Assembly (NCBI RefSeq): GCF_963678635.1
Contig: NC_087063.1
Location: 11,570,368 to 11,634,367 of the forward strand
Reading direction: 5' to 3'
From: Symsagittifera roscoffensis
Taxonomy: Eukaryota; Xenacoelomorpha; Acoela; Convolutidae
Length of the DNA stretch: 64,000 nt
Part shown: positions 23,230 through 35,728 of the stretch, in pieces
How the letters are laid out: the number at the start of each line of letters is the position of its first letter
Numbering within the stretch: the first letter of the stretch is position 1
Notes under the pieces: generated by a model
The model's database searches: none
What the model was told of the DNA's origin: nothing
The model's input: only the letters and a program-made list of their open reading frames with translations
Made by a program: the position numbers and the translations under genes

Positions 23230-25104
23230 GGTTGACTGATGGCGAACAACCTGTGGTGCAGCTGGAAGTTGGGGGGAATTCCAATTTTACCAGACCGCAA
23301 AGTGGACCGCAGTCTTTGCTACAAAAATGGAAAAATTGCGGGATTCCAGCCCCAAGTTAAAAATTTGTAGCTGTTCTCTACTGGCTAGGAAATCCGTCGC
23401 AAATTTTTACGTGCAAGTGATTCTTGCCTAAAGATTACACAATTTCGCTCGAGGTCAGCGTCCACATGAATGCCCCTTTTTTGTAAATTTCGCTGGTCCG
23501 ACTACATTCCAAGATGTTTTGCGAGACTGAATGGGCTTAAGAATGGGTGCAATATTCTCAATTTTGCTGAGATAAAATGTTTTTGTTTGATGGATAAAAT
23601 TGTCATTTTTGCGTTATTAGAGAACAATTTTTGCTGAAACGTTTTTGCCCAAGTTTGGAGATCAAATCTTTATTAAGCTTTGATGCAAAAATCAGGTGCC
23701 ACAGTTAATCATCGGATTGGGTCGAGTGATATAGCATATTAAATACTTTCAGTCGTGATTCGAAGAACTTTAAAAAGTTATCAAAAGTTGTCCCACTCTC
23801 ATGAAAAACTGGCTTGAGTTTTTGAGTTTCAGTCTAATTTTGAGCGAGAAACGTTTATTATATCAAAATTGGATATTTAGGCTCAGAAAACTTGTTTTTT
23901 TTTAGAAGAAAACGTTATTTGAAACTACCTTTAGCGCTTCCTCGGCTAAAGGCGCTTCCATTTAATTTTGAAGCCATGGGTACACGAGTATGCCACTAGA
24001 ATGAAAATAAAAAAAAACATTCGTTTTGTAGTTTTTTTTTGTGAATGTCGGAACATTCTGTGCTACTTGCACAGCAGCGTGCTATCCTTGTTTTGTTTGA
24101 GCTTTTTTCCAGGATTACGTTTACCATAAAAAAGGAATTTGCTGGTTTGACTTTTGAATTCTTGTTAAGTTTATTTAAAATTTTTTTTAAATGGAAAACA
24201 CAACTATTTCTAAGAGCAGAAGTGCTAAGGAATGAGCACACCGGAAATCCCAGCAAATAAAAAATTACCTTTTGATCAAGTTCGGTCAAATTGGGTTAGG
24301 TTTATCTAAAAAGTGCCAGTCATAAAGTATTTTTGAACATCAAAAAGATATTAGGTGACAAATGAATGATGTTATTGGATTTAGATGACATGAGGGATGA
24401 GTTGATTAGAAAATACCAATTTCGAAATGTTCATTAAATGGAATGAAAATTGTCGGAAAAATCAATGAGCTGGAAATCTGCACAAGTTGAAAGTTTCTTC
24501 GAAACAGCGTTTTCTTAACTGATTATTTCCAAAATTAGCTTGTAAGCGTATATAGGAAGATAATCTAAAAACGCCAGTTCTAAAATTTCCATTTAAATTT
24601 TTTCCTGCTAAATAAATGTAGTAATCAGATAATTTTGTAGTAATCAGATACTAGCATTGCTATGTAATCTCTCAGATTCACTTCTCGATTTTTTTCTAAT
24701 TGAAACTTTTCCAAGCAAGCCCCAAGGTGCTGCCATTGAGTTGAGGTTTTTTTGAGAAACAAGTTTATATGCGAATTTAAAAGCGCCACATCTGAAATAA
24801 TGAAATGAGAATCTAGATCTTAGAAAACACTACGATGTCATTTCTGCTTGATTATGAGTTGGTCCAAAAAGTATTTTCAAGTTTAATGTTTAGGCTTGAA
24901 AGACAGCTTTTAACATTAGTCTGCGTGTTTAATCTGCCATAAAGTTTGAATTAAATTAAATCTATGTAAAAGATTGTAATAGTTAAGTATACATGCATGG
25001 ATTTATTATGACTCTTGGCTCGACACTCAAGCCATTTTAATAAAACGAGTGTTTGAACAGTACAGGCTATCATAATTTATTAGAGTTTATTTTAGTCGTA
25101 AATT
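23230..25104. other. Intergenic region upstream of the J1-like gene
   Basis: No exon supported. A stretch near 24040-24120 (GTCGGAACATTCTGTGCTAC) resembles 27180-27250 in the J1-like intron. A 16-17-bp duplication (GTAGTAATCAGATA twice) lies near 24618-24652. Confidence 0.55.
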
Positions 25105-28100
25105 ATGTCTCAAACAATGCGTGGATTAATGGATTCTGCAAAGAAACTTGATAGTGTTGCGCAGAGAAAAATCAGTGTAGTTTTGGGCGCGGCAGTTGCG
25201 GATGCTGCTGCTAGGCCGTTACATTGGGTTTACGACAATGCAAAATTACAGTCGTATATTGCTAACGTGAAGGAAACACCCGAGTTTTTATACGAGAGCA
25301 AATCGCCTTTCTATTCGCTACCGACGGGTGAAAACAGTTGTTACTGGGATATAGCTGAGGCATCTCTCAAGTTTGCTGCTGAAAACACGACTTACAGTCA
25401 CAAAGGTCTCTTTAATTTTTTCTTGCTGAGTGTTATAGTCTCGGTAATGAGTCACGCTTTATCTTTCGATGTAGCGGAAACGTTAGGTCAAACAGAGTTT
25501 TGATCAGAACTTGAATATAGTTTTTCGGACAAAAGATAGCATGGCACATAAAACCATCATGGGCTAGTTGATGCCTTAGTGTTGAAGTATGTGGAATTGC
25601 TTTCCTCTGAGTCAAATCAATATATGGACTTATTTTAACTCTACATGAACAAGTGTCTTGTGATCGGGAAGAAGACTTTTTTCCCGTAAACAACTTTTCT
25701 TACATATTTCTAAGAAATTGATGTTGCTTTGTTATCGAACATGAGCAACTTAAAATAAAAATTCAATAGTCGGACTACTGTTTGTCGGCTTATGTTTTGT
25801 TGGCACAGTTGCCGCACCTTGGATTTTTGGCGCTGTAAACAAAATCCATTCTAGCCTCAAGTGTCGTTGAAAAGTTTTATAACCCTGACTGGTGTATTTT
25901 CATTTTTTTCTTGCATATTTTTGCTTAGAAATTTTAATTAGCCTTAATGGTTTCCGCTTATGTTTTGTCGACTAATGAACTTACTTTCTATCGGATTAAA
26001 ATCAAAAGTGAATATTACTGTTTGAAATAAATCAGGTTGTAGTATAAAAATCAAAAGTTCAAACAATTTAATAGCTCTAAGTTTTTTATAACAACAATTT
26101 CTTTTGGCGTTTTTTTTTTCAGATCAATGGGCGTCCAATCACCTGTTGTCGGCTAAGTGGCCGATCGGTAAATACTAGAAGCACGTTTAATTCTAGTGGT
26201 TTTGTTTCTCGCGCGCTTTTCAGAAATGGAGTTTTTCATTTTCCAAAAAAAAATTGCTCATTTTTTTCGACTTTGTTATTTCCGTCTCATTTTCTATTTG
26301 GTAGATTGCAATACTACGCTTTTGTTGTATCGCAACTGATGCGAAGCTGTTTCGCCTCTGTGCTGAAGCTTTCTTTCCTCTGTAAAAAAATTATTAAGCC
26401 GATTTATAAGCTGATTATTATAAATTTTTTGAACTTACTTGAAAAAAAATACAAGTGAAATCTGAATGACGGTATTCTTACAAGTTCGAAGGAAATAACG
26501 GATTTACCAAAGATCTCCACCCCAATAGATAAAAACAGTAAAAAAGCCCTTGAGTTTTCTACTGAGAGTTCTAATTTTGCTGCATTCTGATTGGGCGAAA
26601 AATCGACCAAATTAGTCTACTTAAGAATCTCCCTCCCTTTTTTGAAGGTGGGAGATTTTTATCTAAATCCGAAATAACTTTGGATATGTTAATCAACGAG
26701 GCGACATTGTTTTTGTTTCAGTCAAGGAAAGTGAGAGGAACTTTGTATTCGGGTGTGTTTTAGCTTTATCAAATTTTTCCACGAAAAGTCCGGAAATAAT
26801 CATCAGAAGGGGTCTATTGACCTTCCTATTGAAATCTTTTCAGTCGTGATTCGAACGATGTTTATGCTTGCGACTAGCCGGTCTTGTTTTTTTTGCATTT
26901 CTATGCAATGGATTGTTCGTGTTTTCGTTTTCTGCTCAAGTTTTGTCGACTAAGCCTCATCACTGATTTTTTTTGTGCTGTAAGCAACTTTCACTGTAGT
27001 TTTTCAGGGAGGGACTTGCAGTATTAAAAAAAATAAAATCATTTTTTTTCTATTCAAAAGGTGTCTGCTCGAAGATTGTCGGCTTAGTTGCCACATCATA
27101 AATTTTTTTGTGCTTTAAGCAACTTTTAAATGAAAGTGCCAGTGTTGTTCATTGTAGTTTCAATGTAGACTTTTTTTCCATTTATGTAGAAGGAACTTTC
27201 TGAGCTACGTGCGCCGCAACCGGGTACTTTTGTTGAGCTTGCGTTTTCTGTAAATTGCCATCAATAAACAAAAGAGAAATTGATGTTAATAAATGAAAAG
27301 AGAAGAGTCTTTTGAAGGTTTGTGTGATATACTGGCCAGAGATTTCAGCCCCGGGAACGAGAAAGGGTATGACATGGATGCGAGACAGGTGTACATGACT
27401 AAGAGGAGTATGGGGCAGAAGATAGATGGACCCCTGGATGGAAAGTGGTTTCAAGGGGCCGTTATTGAGTTCCTCAACAACTACAAAGAAGGCACGACAG
27501 TTATGAGCACTTTATATGTCAAGTTTCAGCTGAAAGTTTGAGCTGATTTTTATTTAAAATCGAACAAAAATATCTGTCCTTAAGTTTCTGGGAAAAGAAG
27601 CTTTAATAAGAAGAATAATTTCATTGATTAGAGACCAGAAGACTTTTTTAACGGGTTTTTAACTCTTAATTGTACTAGGATGGAATTGTGAAATAGATCA
27701 GGGTACAAGTATGATAGTAGGGTCCCACCTAAAAGCAAGTATGAAAGATGGGGCTCGCAGTTTCAAAAACGCAAGTAAACAAAAGCGAACCATGTTTTCG
27801 AAGATTTTAAGGACTAAAAAGTTTTCTACAGGACCCATCTTAATTTTAGGGACTCGTCTATCATAATTGTAGCTAGACCAGGAAAATTTAGAAAATTTGA
27901 TGAGCATACTTGAAATCTAATCGGTATCCGTTGGTTTCGTAAAAAAAAATTAAGCGACCCGAAGCCAGCGCGTGAACAAATTCTGAGATGACTTGATTTG
28001 TGAATTGTTTTTGAAAATGCATTGCCTCTCGCTCGAATTCTTCAAATGCAGTTCGAGTGTATAATAAGTATAATTGAACATGATTGCTTTTGGTTTTTGA

Positions 28101-28757
28101 AGCTATTCGAATCAAATTTATGCAATTGAGAATTTTGCGAATCAAAAGTGCTCATCACTATCGAAAGGCAATGGACGGGTACCTTTCGGGGGCCCCAAAA
28201 TCAAAGAAACCGATGGATTCTGTCTGAATTTGCCTCTCGTATGCAAATTTGCAGATGAAAAAAATATGGACAAAATTTCCAACGAAGTGATTCAAACTCT
28301 TTCATCCTACCCTACTTCCGTAAGCCACGGAATGGTAGCTTCGGAAATCATAAGAAAGTTGATCCAAGACCCGACTTACAATATTCTGAGCATCAAGGAT
28401 GAAATCAAATCAAAATACCCTGACGTGTCTAAAAGCATAGCTGGTATTGAGAATGTAGTATCAGAAAAAATGGACCATGTCAAAGCGGTGATTTATGTAT
28501 TTGGAAGCCCTTGCTATAACCCTGGATCTTTCCAAGGGGCTATACACGCAGTGGTGACATCAAATTCGTACGAGGAGGCAGTTCGAAAAACGATTCGCGC
28601 GGGGGGTTGCAATTGTTCGAGGTCGTTTTTCATCGGAGCTATGTGCGGGGCTAAGTTCGGGCTGGAGGGAATTCCGATGGATTGGATCGAAAAAACGATT
28701 CACGCTGAAAGTGTGTTGAAGTTAGCCATGAAAGCGTATGGAGGAAACGCGGATTAA
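25105..28757 (+). CDS. J1-crystallin / ADP-ribosylglycohydrolase-family protein
   Basis: Three coding exons are visible. Exon 1, 25105-25405, encodes MSQTM... with the family motif AARPLHWVYD and TGENSCYWD; it ends at AAAG/GTCTCT, a weak donor. Exon 2 begins near 27303 (ESFEGLCDIL...DGPLDGKWFQGAVIEFLNNY). Its 3' boundary is uncertain, either GT at about 27500 or a GC donor. Exon 3 runs from about 28208 to 28757 and carries TDGFCLNLPLVC and the signature RAGGCNCSRSFFIGAMCGAKFG. Total is about 345 residues, in line with jellyfish J1-crystallins and selenoprotein J relatives. In active ADP-ribosylhydrolases the equivalent of GCNCSR is a metal-binding D-T-D segment, so hydrolase activity is doubtful. 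The remainder of the family's middle region may be diverged or missed. Confidence 0.8.
25406..27302 (+). other. First intron of the J1-like gene, repeat-laden
   Basis: 1.9 kb of AT-rich sequence with a copy of the CGGG...CCCGTAAACAAC motif (about 25663-25697) and several degenerate repeats of a TTATGTTTTGTCGGCT-like phrase. The acceptor chosen (AAAAGAG at 27302) has no good pyrimidine tract; it was picked because it alone keeps the phase and removes the upstream TAA. Confidence 0.5.
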
Positions 28758-28766
28758 ATGCCATGT

Positions 28767-28772
28767 AATAAA
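28767..28772 (+). promoter_or_regulatory. Poly(A) signal of the J1-like gene
   Basis: AATAAA begins 10 bp after the stop codon of exon 3, on the same strand. Confidence 0.55.
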
Positions 28773-30438
28773 TCAACTTAAATAACGAAAAAAGTTCATA
28801 TTATTCAAATTACTGGAATTGATATATTTAGAGATGATATTTTTATAGTAACAGTTGAATTCAAAATTTATCAAAATAATTAACGGCGACCAGGGCAAGT
28901 TTTCAAGAGAAAACGACAAGGCAGAAATATATAAAATTGCTACTAAAACCGAATTAAGGAAAATTGAAAAACAACAAAAGCTGAGATTGAAATTGCTTCA
29001 ATTTGCGAAAACAAGACAGTCTCCGAAAACTAAAAGACAAGCTCAAGCTCTGTTACAACAGGGAGTTGTATATATTTGAACTATTGAAGTTAATGACTAA
29101 AATCATAAGGAGGAAGCACTCATGCTTACCAATCAATGAAATAATCAGCAATCAAGAAATTCTTGACGCATTCTCGAATGACAAATGTAAATTCAGGTTA
29201 CGAAACACAGAAAAAAAGACGAGCCACAAGAAAAAAAATTAAAGTAGGGTTCGTTCATTACCTAATCATTTCTATACATTAGACAATAAGTTAATTGAGT
29301 ACTTATTGAATTGTCAAAAGAGTCAATTAAAATCAGTTCTGCATCTTGTACAGGATCTGTACATTCGTGATAACGAGTTTTTGTTGAATGTTTTTGGTAA
29401 TCGGAAATCAAATGTGTTCTTTGTTGTGTGCGCATGAAAACACCAATCGATAGGCAGCTAACTGGCTTTTTGGTGTTCATCGAAGATAAGATTTTTTACA
29501 CTATTATTTTGAGTTACGTAAATCATAATCGAGTCTGTTCCCTTTTTGAAAACGAATTTATTATTTATTGTTATAAGGTATTGCAGTCGGGTACTAGACG
29601 TTTTTCCCGTAAACAACTGTCCACTCCACAGGACTCCTGGTGGTCCTTTGGTTCATCATAAATTCAAACTTTGTAGTGTCTCTTACGCACTTAGCCTGGT
29701 GGTAATGAATACGCTTGGAACGGCAAGAGTTCTGAATTCGGATCTAACCAGGACTAGTGTTTTAAAACAGTAAATTTTCCGGTTCAAAAAAATTTCGGTC
29801 CATTATTTGTCTGCTTATGTTTTATCTGCTTAGTAAAAGAATTGTTTATTTTTAGCTGTAAACAATTTTCACTGTAGTTATTTTAAGCATGTTAAAAATC
29901 CGGCCGAATCGAAATTTGCTTTTCACATTGGTTGTAATTTTACCAGCTCGATTTGTTTAAGTTTCACTTTAAAAGCAATCAACAGGAAACGAATCAGGCG
30001 GAAAATTTCGGTCACGAAACAGAAAAGCGGCGATTGTAGGTTATTTCAAATTTGGTATTAGACAATAATTTGATACATGCAAAATTTGAGACAGCATGTT
30101 GATACTATGTTGATACAGCATGTTAAAAACCAGGCACGGAAATTTTTTTTCATGTTTATTCCATGCAAGTAGTTTTCTGTGCTGTAATTTTCTGTGCAAG
30201 TATTTTCTGTAAACTGTACAGGAAAATGCTTTAAAGAGACTTGAACAGGTGATGCCAATTTTCAAAAATACAATAACATAACGTTTTTCGAATTTTCGTA
30301 CGAACAGTTACTCAAAGAGACTATTGATCAAATTCTTAAGACCTATCCTTGTCCCTGATATTAATTCCATTCTTAGGGAAAGTTTGAGACTGGAATTATA
30401 TGAAGACGATTGCCAGTTAAAATTCATCAATTCAGGTT
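28773..30438. other. Intergenic region between J1-like and protease genes
   Basis: The two genes converge here. No additional gene is supported. A copy of the CGGG...CCCGTAAACAAC motif lies at about 29584-29617. Short lysine-rich frames at 28.9-29.2 kb look like AT-rich chance ORFs. Confidence 0.55.
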
Positions 30439-33400
30439 TCATTGGGTTTTCATGTTTTCGCGGATCCATTTGAGGTAGTAGAAGATGCGAGGTGCAATCA
30501 GGTTTTTATGTTTCTCGCTTCCCTTTGGTTTAACTATGTGAGAAATGACCCCGTAAAGACATTCAGGTTTATACTTGCTTTCACCTGGTTTCTTTCTTGT
30601 TGCAAGTACTTCTCCTGAGATCACGGGTCCTCCTAAAACAATTTTTATTGGACCTAAATTTTTTTGTTTTGCTTTTTTTCATTAAGCGGTAAAAGAATGC
30701 CCAAGATAGGCGCTTAATTTGTTGCTTCTAGCTCACTGGGATCTAGAGACAAATCTTTATACATGTTCCAAAATGTAATAAAATGAGATTTACTAGATTT
30801 CCGTGGATTCCTCGTACAAATACGAGGAACATAAATTTTGTCGGCACATTAGTTTTGTCGCGGATTCCGCTTACAGTTGCGACAACCTAATTTCATTATG
30901 CTTGCATGTTTTCATTTGTTTGTGGATTCCACAAAATGTTCCGGATTCCGCAAATTTAACAGTGTTTGAGCTACTTGTTCTTGGAATCCATAATAGCGAA
31001 GAAAATTAAAGAAAAGTAGCAATACCTTACCTAGCAAGGCCTTACCTTTATGCTAAGTGCCTCATGCAAAAAAGAGCCTCATGCCACAACAATGCCACAA
31101 CTACGCAGCTCTTTTTCCTCTCCCTCACCTGCAAATGTTTACAAATGAAAAAATTGTTCGCATTATCCGAATGTTATGAAAGTTTTCCGGCAGACTAATT
31201 AGGTCATGACAAACGTATTTTGCCTTCACAACCAATCTTGTAAAATTACTCGTTACACCATAACATAAAATTGATGCTCATGCGAAGTGGAGGAAGGGGG
31301 TGTTCGAAAAAGAGCCCAAAGCGCATTTAATAAATGAGTATATAGTTGACAGAGTTGTGGTTAATGACAAAAGAGCAAAAAAATGTGAACTGTTTTTTTT
31401 TCAACAAAAGGATTTGCCACTGTAAAAATACCTGAGTCTCCCATATGTGCAATATGTCCGTTAAAGCATAGCATTGAGTCCAAGTGAAACTTGGGACCGC
31501 ATTTAATAGACCAGTTTTTCTGCTTCTTTATTTTTTCCACTTCAGTTTCTTGAATAACATCACTATCTGTGCTCTTTGATGGATGCTTTGGGTCTCCCGA
31601 TTGCATACCGAGAATTCGGAGGTTTTTGTATGTAGTTGTCTCACACAGATCTAGTATGTTTTCATCGTTAAACTGAGCTTCATGGAAGTTAATGAGAGCT
31701 ATATCGTGATGAGTTGGGTGAACTCTTTTAAAGTCGGGGAATACTTTCACAGTTTCCTTATAGACGTATTTTGGAGCTGGTTTCGAGAAGGGGCTTCCTA
31801 GAATTCATTTTTTAATATAACTCAAAAAAGTTATTAGTTTCTCTGAAAATGGGCTGGTTTCAAGAAAAGGTTTCGAGCAATTCACATGTAAATATAACTC
31901 AAAAAAAGTTATTAGATTCTCTGGAAAGGGGATCGTTTCAAGAAAGGGCTTCCTGAAAATCACATTTCAGTGTAAATCAAAATAATAATCATAAATTGTT
32001 TTTACACCAATTGTACCCACAAAATTGAGTTCATTAAATTCTGATTAATATAGGTTTGAGAGAGCATTCTATAAAACTCTAAAGAAATCTGGGCTCTTTT
32101 TCCTTTTCCCCCCACCTGCAAATTTTTACATGTAAATTTGTTGACCACATTGTCCGATTGTTATGAAAATTTAATGACTAATAAAGCCACGGCAAACATA
32201 TTTGGTCTTCATACTCAACCTCGTAAAACAACTCGTTACACTAATAAGTTGAAACTGGCGTGAGGTGGGGGGAGGAAAAAGAGCCGAAATCTGCCAAGGG
32301 ATGCCCGAGAATGCAGAATAGTTGTGAATTATATCTCATTCGTATAATAAACACAAAATTTTTGGTATGAAAAAACTGGCCAGTGCCTCCTCGGCAAAAA
32401 CAACACTACAATTAGAACAATACTCCAAAGTTTATCAGAAATAGTATGAGCAACCCAGTTTATGAGCATCAAGAAAACTGTGATAAAAATTGGGCTCTTT
32501 TCCAGTTCCCCCCCTTTCAAATTCAATACTGAAAAGTCTATTTAACATTGTCATAATGCAATGAAATTTGGCGTGGTGAACAAATCGACAATTCTGAACA
32601 GATTTGTTCTTCATACTTTACAGCGTAACATCACGCATTTAGCCGTAATAACACGTAAAACAAACATAAAACTCGGTATTTTGAAATGGGGGGGGGGGAC
32701 TGGAAAAGAGCCAAAAATTGTCCAATCAAATTTTTGAGAGACTTTTGGTTAAAGTTCAAAAATCTTTCCAAAAGTGAATCTTAATTGGGCTCTTTTCCAG
32801 TTTCCCCCCTTTCAAAATTCCGAGTCTTATGTTTGTTTTACGTGCTATTACGGCTAAATGCGTGATGTTACGCTGTTAAGTATGAAGAACAAATCTGTTC
32901 AGAATTGTCGATTTGTTCACCACGCCAAATTTCATTGCAATTTGACCACGCTAAATAAGCTTTTCAAAATTGAATTTGAAAGGTTGGGGGGGGGGGGGGG
33001 GGGAACTGGAAAAGAGCCCTTAATTGTTAAATGATAGATCTAATCCGCAAACTAAGAAATTGAATATTTGTCAAACCGTTTTGCCTCGTGTTTAGTTTCT
33101 GTGAACAAAACCAGCTATTAGCAAACTTATCCAAATATCCGTTGTTGGAAAAAGATTTCACTAAAATTCCTATTTTATCACCACGTTTTGACGTGCTTAA
33201 AAGCTTCGGAATTTCCTTATGATACGAGTTATGTATGAAACAAGTTTTATGTTGAATAATGTTATATTTTTTACTGATATAGCTTTCTGAGAAACATAAT
33301 CAGAAACAAAGTACGACGTATATTTCCTAACTCATTTAACTTAGTCTTGCTTGTCGTTTAATGTTGTTAGCTGTACACAAGTTTTATATGCTCTCACTAT

Positions 33401-34021
33401 TTGTTTTGAATTCAAGATTTTTCTCAATTGATGACAAAATTCCGAAAGAAGTACCAGAAAAAACTACTAGTCCGAAAAACTATCAGTCTTATGGGATAAT
33501 TCAATTTAAAAAAGCCAATTGTGTACCACCTCATCAGTTCAGCCTTGAAAAAGTTTTTGTCGTGTTTTTTTATCAGATCCATATCGCCAGCGTAAGGAAT
33601 AGCATGAAGATGGTAAGAACAGTTATCAATATCATTCTTGTAATGATGAAGAGTAGGAGATCAAAAATAGATTCCTGGGAAAGTCCAAATTCAATGGATT
33701 GCATTTCGACGTGAACTGCTCCTTAAAAAACTGATTTCTTTCGTTCAAGCAGGATTAAATAATATCATTCACATTCTCTCTTATCGTGTTCTGAAACTGT
33801 GTAGTTTTTGCAATAAAGTCGAATATTCAAATGTATCAAACTAACTTTTTATTTGGAAAAAAAGGGCTCTTTTTCCTTTCCGCCCCACCTGCAATTTTTT
33901 ACAAGTTAAGTTTCTGGTCACATTGTCCGAAACATTGTCCGAAACATATTTAGTCTTCATAAGTAACCTTGTAAAACCACTTGTTGCCCCGTAAAAGTGA
34001 TGGTCGTGCGAGGTGGGGGGG

Positions 34022-34054
<33 letters not shown>

Positions 34055-34995
34055 GAGGAGGAAGAAAAAGAGCCCAAAAAAGTCACATACCTGTTTTTAA
34101 AACCGTTTTCCCGATGTCCGAATGTTTTCCCAGATGTCTATTATTTTTAATGGATATTTTTAGCCATTAAAATGAGAGTTTTAGGAAAATATCTACTGCT
34201 CGTTTAGAGAATTGAAAAGTAGGATTCACTGACTAACCTCGATTACTTAGTAGAGATCTTCTGGTGAAATCAGCTGTTATCAAATTGTTACGCGTTCCAG
34301 ATTTTGTGAAGTCCTTGAAGTTGACGTGAATTTTGTGCTCTGAAAATTTTCATTTTGATGTTATAAAAATTTAGAAAAAAAACACGTCAATTTCAGCATA
34401 AGTGAACAATTGTAGACAGACAATTGCAGACAACTCAGGGCGTTAAGTTTGAACATTGTTAAGTATCCCCCATACCTAGTAAATGTTCTAATTCAGATCT
34501 GAAATAACTTTTTTCAGATCTAAATTTCAGATCTGAAATAGGGCTCTTTTCCAGTTTCCCCCTTTCAAATTCAATTTTGAAAAGTCTATTTAACGTTGTC
34601 ATAATGCAATGAAATTTGGCGTGGTGAACAAATCGACTATTTTGACAGATTTGTTCTTCATACTTAACAGCGTAACATCACGCGTTTAGCCGTAATAACA
34701 CGTGAAACAAACATAAAACTCGGTATTTTGAAAGGGGGACTGGAAAAGAACCGGAAAATCTAGCAGGCGCTTCAAATCACTCAATGAAATCCCTCGTTTA
34801 ACCATATAATTGATGCTTATATGGGGTGGGGGAAAGGATAAAAGCCCATTGATTTTAAGACGTTCAACAAAACTACTACTGTAACAAATGCAGGTTTGTG
34901 AGGGTGAACCGTATCAGAAGCGCCGAACTTCATGTCACTTAGCTCGGAGTTACAATAGTAAAGACCCGAAATTTGGTAATTTTGAGATCCTCCAG
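30439..34995 (-). CDS. Trypsin-like serine protease, exons after the His exon
   Basis: Three exons on the minus strand. Exon at 34995 down to about 34939 (or 34886) encodes AGGSQNYQISGLYYC. Exon 31797-31432 carries the catalytic Asp in HHDIALIN and ends GDSG; donor CAG/GTATTT. Exon 30632-30439 starts after TTGTTTTAG, completing GDSGGP across the splice, and ends APRIFYYLKWIRENMKTQ, the usual C-terminal helix. Phase-1 joins at 31432/30632 fit exactly. This is the chymotrypsin fold, probably secreted, but no signal peptide exon was found. The position equivalent to the S1-pocket residue 189 is Ile and Cys191 is His, so trypsin-type Arg/Lys specificity is unlikely. The exon with the catalytic His upstream (36282-36055) is broken. 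Confidence 0.75.
31107..31316. mobile_element. MITE family B, diverged copy
   Basis: Ends resemble AGCTCTTTTTCC...AAAAAGAGCC with interior similarity to the other family B copies (CACCTGCAAATGTTTACA, GACTAATTAGGTCATGACAA). Flanks match at only 5 of 8 bases, so the target duplication has decayed. It lies just 3' of the Asp/Ser exon of the protease gene on that gene's intron side. Confidence 0.75.
32092..32285. mobile_element. MITE family B with 8-bp TSD GAAATCTG
   Basis: Starts GGCTCTTTTTCC, ends GGAAAAAGAGCC; perfect 8-bp direct duplication GAAATCTG on both sides. Non-coding, in a protease intron. Confidence 0.95.
32493..32712. mobile_element. MITE family A with 8-bp TSD AAAAATTG
   Basis: Starts GGCTCTTTTCCAGT, ends ACTGGAAAAGAGCC; perfect 8-bp duplication AAAAATTG. 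Interior contains GAAATTTGGCGTGGTGAAC, diagnostic of family A. Confidence 0.95.
32788..33018. mobile_element. MITE family A, opposite orientation, TSD CTTAATTG
   Basis: Same family as the copy at 32493 but inverted. The perfect 8-bp duplication CTTAATTG shows an independent insertion. A long G run (about 32985-33003) lies in the right arm. Confidence 0.95.
33361..33864. other. Protease intron sequence, no exon supported
   Basis: A 117-codon frame on the + strand shows no domain and runs antisense to the protease gene. I treat the interval as intron. Confidence 0.45.
33865..34074. mobile_element. MITE family B, TSD about CAAAAAAG
   Basis: Family B ends with 7 of 8 flanking bases matching. 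The right arm has expanded into a G run followed by a GGA microsatellite (about 34017-34062). Confidence 0.85.
34542..34752. mobile_element. MITE family A, older copy
   Basis: Family A ends (right end mutated to AAAAGAACC) and interior; flanking octamers TGAAATAG and GGAAAATC no longer match well. Confidence 0.8.
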
Positions 34996-35033
34996 CTAAA
35001 AAAATTAAAGTATTAGAAAACAAGGCTCTTTTT

Positions 35034-35238
35034 CAGTTCCCCCCTTTCAAAATACCGAGTCTTATGTTTGTTTTACGTGTTATTACGGCTAAATGCGTGA
35101 AGTTATGCTGTAAAGTATGAAGAAAAAATCTGTTCACAGTTGTCGATTTGTTCACCACGCCAATTTTCATTGCATTATGACAACGTTAATTAAGCTTTTC
35201 AAAATTGAGTTTGAAGGTGGGGGAACTGGAAAAGAGCC
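35034..35238. mobile_element. MITE family A with 8-bp TSD GAAAACAA
   Basis: Perfect duplication GAAAACAA. This copy forms the inner end of the left inverted arm; its duplicate at 55551-55765 sits at the matching end of the right arm. Confidence 0.95.
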
Positions 35239-35283
35239 GAAAACAAGTTAAAAATTGTTGATTCATACGGGAAATACCAAAAA

Positions 35284-35488
35284 GGTCTCTTTTTCCTCCC
35301 CCTCCCCCCACCTTACGCAAGCATCAATTTTATGGTCTAAGGAGTGGTTTTACAAGTTTAATTATGGAGACCAAATATGTTTTTCATGGCTTAATTAGTC
35401 TGTCCGTCAATTTTCATGACAATCGAAGAATGTAAACAAATATTTTATTTATTAAAATATGCAGGTGGTTGGAAAAGGAAAAAGAGCC
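35284..35488. mobile_element. MITE family B, inverted orientation
   Basis: Ends GGTCTCTTTTTCC and GGAAAAAGAGCC with a near-perfect CCAAAAAG duplication. Counterpart in the right arm at 55311-55504. Confidence 0.85.
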
Positions 35489-35728
35489 CAAAAAGAGATG
35501 AAAATTTAAATTCTTACTATTTTGCCAAGAGAAGATGGTTTTTCCAGCTCCTTTTATCACAATTAGCTCATCTGTTGTTTTAGATTTTTTTTAAAACAAC
35601 ATTTTTTAGCCATAGATTTCTAGCCATTTTTTGGCAATCTAAAACAACCAATTTATTTTCAATCATGTGTTTTTCGAAATTAATTTGGAAAGCAGCTGTT
35701 TTTCAAAAATTTTTACTGCAAAACTGTT

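Noticed and set aside
27888-28145. Minus-strand 85-codon frame in the J1-like gene
   Set aside because: Overlaps intron and upstream exon 3 sequence on the opposite strand; no match to a family that I recognise.
33361-33714. 117-codon + strand frame
   Set aside because: Antisense within a protease intron, no domain, unusual composition; probably chance.
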